Shown here: positions 1 to 5,920 of the stretch, piece by piece
Position numbering within the stretch: the stretch's first letter is position 1
Layout of the letters: every line of letters starts with the position of its first letter
Source of the DNA: Spirochaetia bacterium
Lineage (GTDB): Bacteria; Spirochaetota; Spirochaetia; PWKH01
Assembly: GCA_021736545.1 (NCBI GenBank)
Contig: JAIPFS010000039.1
Coordinates: 1 to 9,471, forward strand
DNA: 9,471 nt
Reading direction: 5' to 3'
Translations under genes and position numbers: made by a program
Notes under the pieces: generated by a model
Database searches by the model: none
Seen by the model: the letters and a program-made list of their open reading frames with translations, nothing else
What the model was told of the DNA's origin: nothing

Positions 1-1012
1 CACGGGTATTTGAATGGATAATTGTAATAAAGCAGTTGTTGAACTCAATTTTAAACTCAGTAATCGAACCGAGGAATGATTCCATCTCAAGACGTCCCGA
101 AAATCCTGTAGGCTCAGTACTGACGTCCAATGCCTCCGGTTTGATGCTCAAGGTAACTTCCTCACCTTCCTTATATTCCGCTGAGCTGTCTTTTTTAAGC
201 AGTTCCAGGGGCTTTCCAGCAAGCTGCACCGTAACCGTCTTCCCATTGTCTTCCTCGATGGTGGCATCCAGAAAATTTGCATTCCCGATAAAATCAGCAA
301 CAAATGAGTTGGCCGGATTCAAATAGATCTGCTCAGGAGTACCGTATTGAATAATCTTTCCATTATTCATAACCACGATTCGGTCTGACATGCTGAGAGC
401 TTCACTCTGGTCGTGGGTAACATAAAGGGCAGTAATTCCCAGCATCTGCTGCACCCGTTTAATCTCATTTCGGGTCTGTATCCGCAGTTTAGCATCTAAA
501 TTAGAAAGGGGCTCATCAAAAAGAATAATCTCCGGTTTCAGAACCAGCGCACGCGCAAGAGCTACTCTCTGCTGCTGCCCGCCGGACAGTTCCCCGGGAT
601 ACCGCTGTTCCAGCCCGACAAGATTCACCATCTGACAAGCCATGGCCACATCATTTTTTATAACTTCCTTCGAGAGCTTCCGGACCCTCAGTCCATAGGC
701 GATATTCTCAAAAATTGTCAAATGGGGAAACAGGGCATAACTTTGAAACACCATAGGCATATTTCGGTTGAAAGCTGGAACATTATTAATCTTTTTTTTA
801 TTGAGGATGATATCACCGCGATTCTGGTTCTCAAAACCCGCAACCATTCGCAGCGTTGTTGTTTTACCGCAGCCTGAAGGCCCCAGAAGCGTCACAAATT
901 CGCCTTTATTGATAGATAGGGAAATATCATCCACAGCAACAACAGTAGAGCCTCTACCGTCATCAAAAACTTTCGTAATATTATTCAATTCAAGATAGCT
1001 CTCTTTACTCAT
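1..1012 (-). CDS. ABC importer ATPase, FbpC/AfuC/PotA type (3' end cut by window edge)
   Basis: This is the cytoplasmic ATP-hydrolysing subunit that powers the importer encoded just upstream. I translated it directly: 337 codons are open from ATG at 1012 to the window edge. The motifs are complete and in order: Walker A GPSGCGKT (residues 44-51), Q-loop Q90, signature LSGGQ (142-146), Walker B ILFDEP (163-168), D-loop SNLD (170-173) and H-loop H200. A C-terminal TOBE-like segment with IKPE (290-293) is typical of the MOI/CUT1-Fbp-Pot ATPases. Family members are about 350-370 residues, so perhaps 15-30 residues are missing. It starts 21 bp after the permease stop and has an AGGAG ribosome binding site about 9 bases before the ATG. 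Substrate cannot be read from an ATPase; the iron or polyamine labels usual for this family should not be taken literally. Confidence 0.95.
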   Translation of the reverse strand, partial: MSKESYLELNNITKVFDDGRGSTVVAVDDISLSINKGEFVTLLGPSGCGKTTTLRMVAGFENQNRGDIILNKKKINNVPAFNRNMPMVFQSYALFPHLTIFENIAYGLRVRKLSKEVIKNDVAMACQMVNLVGLEQRYPGELSGGQQQRVALARALVLKPEIILFDEPLSNLDAKLRIQTRNEIKRVQQMLGITALYVTHDQSEALSMSDRIVVMNNGKIIQYGTPEQIYLNPANSFVADFIGNANFLDATIEEDNGKTVTVQLAGKPLELLKKDSSAEYKEGEEVTLSIKPEALDVSTEPTGFSGRLEMESFLGSITEFKIEFNNCFITIIHSNTR

Positions 1013-1033
1013 AGCTCAGTTCTCCTGATGTTT

Positions 1034-2719
1034 CTATTTGGTTGTTCCAAAAATCTGTGACTGTTTCAAGCCCGTTAATTTCATGATCAGCAGTATAAAA
1101 ACCATAATGATGATAATAAGCATAAATGACATGACAGAAGCCACACCAAGACGCATAATTTCCGTCTGCGCCAGTATCAGCACGGTCATATGATTCCATC
1201 GAGCAGATACAAGAAAAATAATTGCACTAATGGCTGTCATGCTTCTGATGAATGCAAATGTGGCCCCGGCAAACAATGCCGGCCTGATGAGGGGCATCGT
1301 GATTTTCCTGAAGGTGTAGGCGCTGGTTCCGCCTAAATTTGTTGAAGATTCCTCAATTTCCGGTGATATCTGCTTGAGGGCGGCAATACCCCCTTCCACT
1401 CCAATGGGGACATTCCGGAAAACATAGCAGGCTATCAGAATAAATGCTGTTCCCGAAAGCTCAAAAGGCGTTTTGTTAAAAGCGAGAATATATCCAATAC
1501 CCACCGCTGTTCCGGGAATGGCGTAACTCAGCATGGAGAGAAACTCGATAAAATGCTTTCCGGGAAACTGTTTTCGAACCACAATAAATGCAATCAGCAT
1601 ACCCAGCAAAGCAGTTAAGGGTGTAGAAATCAGCGCCAGAATCAAGGTGTTTTTCATGGTCGTCATGCCTACATCAAAACTGTATGCAAAATGCTCCAGT
1701 GTTAAGGACCAATCTACTCCCCAAAGCTTAATGAAGCTTCCTGATATAATGGTGAAATAGAAGAGCAGGACAAAGGCGGAGATTCCGGCAGCTGCTGCAA
1801 AAAGAGCCCATCGAGCTCCCTTTCCAATGGAAGAAGACGCACGGCGGGATGATTTTCCTGTAATTGTGGTATAGGTTTTATTCTTCATGATATATTTCTG
1901 AACAAAGAAAACCCCCACCGTGGGAACGAGGAGAAGTATGGCCAGAGCAGTACCCCGAGGCAGATTTCCCATACCGGTAAACTCTAAATACGCCTGTACC
2001 GAAAGCACATCAAAATCCCCCCCAATGATAATGGGATTACCGAAATCAGTAAGAGAGCCGACAAAAACCAGCAGCCAGGAAGCAAAAATTCCCGGCAAGG
2101 CCAGCGGCATAACCACAGTCCAGAAAACCCGCCCTCGCTTTGCGCCGAGATTCATGGCGCAGGTCTCCAAGTCCGGATCAATCCCCTGCAGGATTCCCGA
2201 TAGTGTCATGTATGCAATGGGGAACATTGCTATAGTCTGCACAATAACCAAACCCTTGAGGCCGTAAATACCACTTGTATCCAGCTGCAGCAGTTTGGCT
2301 GTGATGAGGCCGTTTCGTCCGAAAAGCAGAATTACGGAAAGGGCGAACATGAACGGCGGGGAAATCATCGGCAGAATAGCCATACCCTGAAAAAATCGCT
2401 GCCCAGGAATTCGCGCCTTGGTTAAGGCATACGCAAAAAGAAAACCCACAAAGGTAGCTAATGTTGCAACAATGGCACCGAGGGTGAGACTATTCTTAAT
2501 CGCCCCGACATATCTGCTGTTTGTAAAAATATGGGCATACTCTTTTGTTGAAAAGCTTCCGTCAGGCATCAAACTCATTTTTGCCGCCGAAAAGAGGGGA
2601 TAAATGATAAACAGGATGAGCAGTCCCAGTACCGCTAGAATCCCGATAAGCAGAACGGGTTCTCGGGTCAGCTGATAAAAATGATTTTTCCTTCTGAACG
2701 CAGGGTTTTGTGCACTCAT
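1034..2719 (-). CDS. ABC importer permease, fused double-domain FbpB/AfuB type
   Basis: Inner-membrane channel of the importer, 561 residues, about twice the length of a single permease domain. It reads as two BPD_transp_1 domains in tandem, so one chain can form the whole translocation path. Each half has its own EAA loop that docks the ATPase: residues about 185-210 (ETCAMNLGAKRG, then MPLALPG) and about 455-480 (EIEESSTNLGG, then MPLIRP). Hydrophobic segments are spread along both halves, roughly twelve in all, starting at residues 22-45. The halves are joined by a basic, serine-rich linker at about 280-302. This fused layout is characteristic of the ferric/hexose-phosphate/phosphonate (Fbp, Afu, Phn) group. 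The binding-protein gene ends 87 bp upstream and the ATPase gene starts 21 bp downstream. The ribosome binding site is weak (AAGG, 6 bases before ATG), which may keep its level below that of the binding protein. Confidence 0.94.
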   Translation of the reverse strand: MSAQNPAFRRKNHFYQLTREPVLLIGILAVLGLLILFIIYPLFSAAKMSLMPDGSFSTKEYAHIFTNSRYVGAIKNSLTLGAIVATLATFVGFLFAYALTKARIPGQRFFQGMAILPMISPPFMFALSVILLFGRNGLITAKLLQLDTSGIYGLKGLVIVQTIAMFPIAYMTLSGILQGIDPDLETCAMNLGAKRGRVFWTVVMPLALPGIFASWLLVFVGSLTDFGNPIIIGGDFDVLSVQAYLEFTGMGNLPRGTALAILLLVPTVGVFFVQKYIMKNKTYTTITGKSSRRASSSIGKGARWALFAAAAGISAFVLLFYFTIISGSFIKLWGVDWSLTLEHFAYSFDVGMTTMKNTLILALISTPLTALLGMLIAFIVVRKQFPGKHFIEFLSMLSYAIPGTAVGIGYILAFNKTPFELSGTAFILIACYVFRNVPIGVEGGIAALKQISPEIEESSTNLGGTSAYTFRKITMPLIRPALFAGATFAFIRSMTAISAIIFLVSARWNHMTVLILAQTEIMRLGVASVMSFMLIIIIMVFILLIMKLTGLKQSQIFGTTK

Positions 2720-2756
2720 AATATACCTTAACCTCTTCCCTTATAGTGATACATAT

Positions 2757-2789
2757 ACACCAGCCCCGTAAAATTCAAAGGGCTGGTGT
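2757..2789 (-). promoter_or_regulatory. Intergenic hairpin between binding-protein and permease genes
   Basis: A perfect 10-bp inverted repeat (ACACCAGCCC at 2757-2766, GGGCTGGTGT at 2780-2789) flanks a 13-base loop, 17 bases after the binding-protein stop codon. No T-run follows it in the direction of transcription, so it does not look like an intrinsic terminator. Hairpins at this point in importer operons commonly protect the upstream mRNA or weaken expression of the downstream genes, giving an excess of binding protein over membrane subunits. That role is inferred here; the hairpin itself is plain in the sequence. Confidence 0.75.
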
Positions 2790-2806
2790 TATTATGATGC
2801 AAAAGT

Positions 2807-3829
2807 CTACTTAGTCTTGGACTCACCGCCGATAACATCGTTCCATTTTTCAACCAGGCGAGTTTTGTTTTTCGCTGCCCACTCATCATCCTGTTTTATT
2901 GTATTAACTTCAGAGATGGGAACAGCTCCCTCAGCTAGGGGAACATCAACAAAGGGGACTACAAACATCTCTGCATATAATGATGCTGCCGTCTTCCCTA
3001 AAGCCCAGTCATACAGTTTTTTCGCTGCTTCAAGCTCCTCTTCGGGACCATTTTTGATTAAGGAAACTGAGGCTACTTCATAACCGGTTCCTTCATCAGG
3101 AAAGGTGATTTTCAGAGGATAGCCCTGATCTACCAGACGAACACCGTCATGGGCGTAGCCGATGGCTACGGTGATTTCACCGATACTTGCATTTTTTCCG
3201 GGGGCTGAACCCGATCGGGTATACTGAGTTACGTTATTATCAAGGCGTTTCAGATATTCAAACGCTTTATCTTCGCCGTATATCTGAACGAGGGTAGCTA
3301 GAACATTATATGAAGTGCCCGATGAACCGGGGTTAGCAACCTGTACATGTCCTTCATACTCAGGACTGGTTATTTCCTCCCAGGATTCAGGCGCCTTCAG
3401 ACCGTATTTTTCCAACATTTTTGTATTGCTTTCAAAACACAGGGGTCCGGCATAAATCCCTGACCAGTAATACTCGCTGTCCCTGAAGTGATCCGGCATA
3501 TTTGCCGCAGGTGAATTGTAGGGGGTGGTCAGGCCTTTGTTTTTTGCTTCAATATGACCGAGACCTACTCCTCCATACCAAATACTGGCTTGGGGATTCT
3601 CTTTTTCCGCTTCCAGCCTTGCAACAGCCTCTCCAGTGGAGAGCCGTACCCAATCAACCTGTATTCCTGTTTCTTCGGTAAAAGCCTTGAAAACCTTTCT
3701 TGCCAGCTCTTCATCCAGGGTAGTATAAGCAGTTATTCGTTCACCTTCCTGTGCAGCTTGTGCCCAGACGGAAAAACCTGAAAACAGAATCATCAATGAA
3801 ATCAAGATTACTATAACCTTATTTCTCAT
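2807..3829 (-). CDS. Periplasmic substrate-binding protein of the importer, AfuA/FbpA-like
   Basis: Captures the transported solute in the periplasm and delivers it to the permease. I chose ATG at 3829 (340 residues): GGAGG sits 7 bases upstream, the protein then opens with a classic signal peptide (MRNK, then a hydrophobic core), and a promoter lies just ahead. An upstream in-frame ATG at 3898 would place 23 extra residues before the signal peptide and falls inside the promoter. Signal cleavage is likely after AQA near residue 25; there is no lipobox cysteine. The mature part resembles class II binding proteins annotated as iron(III) binders: ITAYTTLDEE near the start, ASIWYGG (81-87), a central NPGSSGTSYN (166-175) and IGYAHDG (223-229). 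The only Tyr-Tyr pair is at 120-121, outside the C-terminal lobe where iron-binding FbpA proteins carry theirs. Iron is therefore doubtful; sugar phosphate or another organophosphate is possible. Confidence 0.92.
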   Translation of the reverse strand: MRNKVIVILISLMILFSGFSVWAQAAQEGERITAYTTLDEELARKVFKAFTEETGIQVDWVRLSTGEAVARLEAEKENPQASIWYGGVGLGHIEAKNKGLTTPYNSPAANMPDHFRDSEYYWSGIYAGPLCFESNTKMLEKYGLKAPESWEEITSPEYEGHVQVANPGSSGTSYNVLATLVQIYGEDKAFEYLKRLDNNVTQYTRSGSAPGKNASIGEITVAIGYAHDGVRLVDQGYPLKITFPDEGTGYEVASVSLIKNGPEEELEAAKKLYDWALGKTAASLYAEMFVVPFVDVPLAEGAVPISEVNTIKQDDEWAAKNKTRLVEKWNDVIGGESKTK

Positions 3830-3836
3830 ACGTAAA

Positions 3837-3841
3837 CCTCC
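3837..3841 (-). promoter_or_regulatory. Ribosome binding site of the binding-protein gene
   Basis: GGAGG lies 7 bases before the ATG at 3829. It decides the start in favour of the 340-residue product, whose first residues form a signal peptide, over the longer reading that begins at 3898. Confidence 0.85.
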
Positions 3842-3862
3842 ATTTTTTTTCTGTATAGATTC

Positions 3863-3891
3863 AGTATAAATGGGCTTCCTCAAGGTCACAA
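3863..3891 (-). promoter_or_regulatory. Sigma70-like promoter of the importer operon
   Basis: Reading toward the binding-protein gene, TTGTGA (3891-3886, 4 of 6 matches to TTGACA) and TATACT (3868-3863, 5 of 6 matches to TATAAT) are separated by exactly 17 bases. Transcription would begin near 3856, giving a leader of roughly 27 bases that contains the GGAGG site. The -35 match is weak and directly abuts the 11-bp repeat array, which is the expected design for a promoter needing an OmpR/PhoB-family activator. Assigned by eye, without experimental support. Confidence 0.7.
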
Positions 3892-3931
3892 GAAACAATA
3901 CGGTTACAAAATGGTAACAGAAGAGTAACAG
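3892..3931 (-). promoter_or_regulatory. Pho-box-like operator: four tandem 11-bp repeats
   Basis: Read on the minus strand, the region contains CTGTTAC (3931-3925), CTGTTAC (3920-3914), TTGTAAC (3909-3903) and TTGTTTC (3898-3892). Each begins exactly 11 bases after the previous one, with 4-base spacers between. Response regulators of the OmpR/PhoB class typically bind head-to-tail dimers on direct repeats with an 11-bp period, and the E. coli Pho box has the same 7+4 layout with CTGTCAT units. The last unit touches the -35 hexamer of the importer promoter, an activator position. The regulator gene immediately upstream encodes just such a protein, so it is the natural candidate to bind here. 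Units two and three also form a GTTAC-N6-GTAAC palindrome, so a different dimeric regulator cannot be excluded. Confidence 0.75.
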
Positions 3932-3958
3932 GTGCTGAAAAGGGAAATTACGATGATA

Positions 3959-4678
3959 CTACGTCTTATCTTCCCCTGAAGGAGTTCTGTGGTCTGAGGG
4001 CCTGGAAATTTTATATCCCCGCCCCCATTCATTCAAGATATAGATAGGCTGCGAGGGATCAGGTTCTATCTTTTTGCGCAGTCGCTGGATGGAAACCTTT
4101 ACAAGCTCCCTTCCCCCTTCCCAATCCTGATGCCCCCAGACTTCTTTGCAAATAACCTGCCAGGAAACCACCCAGCCCGGCCGTGATGCCAGATAGCTTA
4201 GCAAGCTGTACTCTGTGGGAGTTAAACTTATAGGAATATTATCACGGCTGACAAATTTTCTATCGGTATGGATATGCAGACCGCCGATATGTATATCCTT
4301 TTTCTGTTCAATTCTGCTGATGCGATTCAGAATTTTACGAATACGGAGGATAACTTCACGATGGTTGAAGGGTTTCTTTATGTAGTCCTCAGCACCGATT
4401 TCTAATCCTGAAACAACATCTGAATCTTTATCCCGAGAGCTCAGAATTACTACGGGGATAGACCAGCGCTGCTTTATCCTATTACAGACCTCAAGACCAT
4501 TCATTCCAGGAAGATTAAGATCTAAAATTATCAAATGGATAGTCTCTTTTTCCAGCAGCGCAAGGCCGTCTTCTCCAGTGTAAGCTATGGAAACATCGTA
4601 CCCCTCATCAAACATGAGATATTCAAGGATTCCCACAATATGGGGTTCATCCTCAATAATCAGAATCTTGTATTTCAT
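3959..4678 (-). CDS. OmpR/PhoB-family response regulator
   Basis: Cytoplasmic transcription factor activated by phosphoryl transfer from the kinase encoded just before it. The start at 4678 (239 residues) is preferred over an in-frame ATG at 4702. It overlaps the kinase stop as ATGA and has GGGGAG 8 bases upstream, and the product then begins directly with the receiver strand MKYKILIIEDE. The receiver domain (about 1-120) has the acidic pair E9/D10, phospho-acceptor D53 in LDLNLPG, S80/S81 at the switch position and K102 in KKPF. The C-terminal winged helix (about 140-232) carries the family signatures SLTPTEYSLL, a recognition-helix region ending VSIQRLRKKIE, and the wing GRGYKI. Length and layout are normal for the family. 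Its position directly upstream of an importer promoter bearing 11-bp direct repeats suggests that operon is its target. It is not necessarily PhoB itself. Confidence 0.95.
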   Translation of the reverse strand: MKYKILIIEDEPHIVGILEYLMFDEGYDVSIAYTGEDGLALLEKETIHLIILDLNLPGMNGLEVCNRIKQRWSIPVVILSSRDKDSDVVSGLEIGAEDYIKKPFNHREVILRIRKILNRISRIEQKKDIHIGGLHIHTDRKFVSRDNIPISLTPTEYSLLSYLASRPGWVVSWQVICKEVWGHQDWEGGRELVKVSIQRLRKKIEPDPSQPIYILNEWGRGYKISRPSDHRTPSGEDKT

Positions 4679-5886
4679 GTAAGCTTCTCCCCTGTTCCGC
4701 ATGCTGCATCCTTGGGAAGGGTGAAAGAAAATGTTGACCCTAATCCCGCAACTGAACCGACATAGACATTCCCGCCATGTTTCTCAATAACACTTTTCAC
4801 AATAGACAGCCCTAAACCTGCTCCATCCAAGTTTTCCGCTGCGGGATCTGTACTCTGATAGTATTCATCAAAAATTTTCGGTTTTTCTATATTCTGAATA
4901 CCGCTTCCATTGTCGCTTACCGACACCACCAGGCACTGTTCGTTTTCATTGATGGACACCTCAATCTTCCCTTGCTCCCCGATATGTTTGCTGGCATTGT
5001 GAATAAGATTAATCAGCACCTGCTGAATCCATTCGGGATCTGCAAAAACTTTTGAAAGCAAATTGGGATACGTATACTTAATACTTTGATTCCTATTGGT
5101 AATGAAGGGCTGAATATCATTGCATACCTTTTTTACTGAACTTCTCAAATCCACCATTTTTTTATGCATCCTGAACCAGGTGTACTCAACCTTTATCTGA
5201 GAGAGGATGTTTTCGGTTATGCCGATCATCCTCGTTACATTTTCGGAAGTAGAGTGTATGAACTGCTTCTGCTTGCTGTTCAAGGGTCCCGGTCGTTCCT
5301 CCTGCAGAATTTCAGTGGAGGATTTGATAACAGCCAGAGGAGTTCGCAGCTCGTGAGAGAGGGTTGTCAGCAGTTTATTTTTCCGGTCTATTTGTGTATG
5401 CAGAGAAGAAATCTCCTCTTCACTCTCCCTCTGCATACTGTTCATGAGAAAAAAAAGACCTAATCCGCAAAGCAGGCTTAAGAAATACGCCGCACCGGAG
5501 AGCGGAGTGATCACCACTTTTCCCGGAATCCCTGTCAGAGCAGAAGCTGTAAAAAAAAGATATACAAGTGAAGGAAAAAGATAGTTCCAGGGAGAACGAG
5601 TAAAGCGAAGCATCTTACATACAAAAAAGACTGCAAAGGGAATTCCGATAAAGGGATGCAGAAACAGCGGAATCCACAAAATGCAGACTCCTTCAGCTGC
5701 TGCTGCCGGCAAGGATGTAAAAAAACTGCCGGCAATCCTGGTTTCCAAAAATTCAAGAATCAGCCAATAAAGAGACACCCCTGCAGCGGAAATGATATAC
5801 GGGACTTCCCCTCTTCCCAAGAGAAAGGAGAGTCCAATGAATGAGGCAAAAAGGATTCTATAATAAGCAAAATACAGCTGCTTCAT
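4675..5886 (-). CDS. Membrane histidine kinase with multi-spanning N-terminal sensor region
   Basis: Sensor partner of the response regulator, 403 residues. Residues 1-150 are strongly hydrophobic, with about five or six membrane segments joined by short loops and no extracytoplasmic domain of useful size. A short charged coiled segment (about 151-172, MQRESEEEISS onward) links to the HisKA domain, with phospho-acceptor H178 in LSHELRTPL. The ATP-binding domain has N-box NLIHNASKH (N297), G1 box DNGSGI (D325), F-box KIFDEYY and G2 box GAGLGLSI (355-362), so the enzyme looks fully active. There is no PAS, HAMP or GAF domain. The signal is therefore probably detected within the membrane or through a partner protein; the importer encoded nearby is one candidate. 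The gene starts 34 bp after fhs, with GAGG close to the ATG, and overlaps the regulator gene by 4 bases. Confidence 0.94.
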   Translation of the reverse strand: MKQLYFAYYRILFASFIGLSFLLGRGEVPYIISAAGVSLYWLILEFLETRIAGSFFTSLPAAAAEGVCILWIPLFLHPFIGIPFAVFFVCKMLRFTRSPWNYLFPSLVYLFFTASALTGIPGKVVITPLSGAAYFLSLLCGLGLFFLMNSMQRESEEEISSLHTQIDRKNKLLTTLSHELRTPLAVIKSSTEILQEERPGPLNSKQKQFIHSTSENVTRMIGITENILSQIKVEYTWFRMHKKMVDLRSSVKKVCNDIQPFITNRNQSIKYTYPNLLSKVFADPEWIQQVLINLIHNASKHIGEQGKIEVSINENEQCLVVSVSDNGSGIQNIEKPKIFDEYYQSTDPAAENLDGAGLGLSIVKSVIEKHGGNVYVGSVAGLGSTFSFTLPKDAACGTGEKLT

Positions 5887-5920
5887 GCCCCCTCTTTTTC
5901 GTACAAGCAGTTTTACTCAA

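Noticed and set aside
3468..3473. Tyr-Tyr at residues 120-121 of the binding protein as an iron site
   Set aside because: In iron-binding FbpA proteins the tyrosine pair is in the C-terminal lobe, well past this point, so this pair is unlikely to be equivalent.
3830..3898. Upstream in-frame start for the binding protein
   Set aside because: It would put 23 residues before the signal peptide, has no suitable ribosome binding site, and the ATG lies inside the repeat array and promoter.
3903..3918. GTTAC-N6-GTAAC palindrome as the main operator
   Set aside because: It arises from two units of the more extensive 11-bp direct repeat. The direct-repeat reading explains all four units and fits the neighbouring regulator's family. 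I keep it only as an alternative.
4679..4702. Upstream in-frame start for the response regulator
   Set aside because: The ATG at 4678 has a good ribosome binding site, overlaps the kinase stop as ATGA, and begins exactly at the receiver fold.
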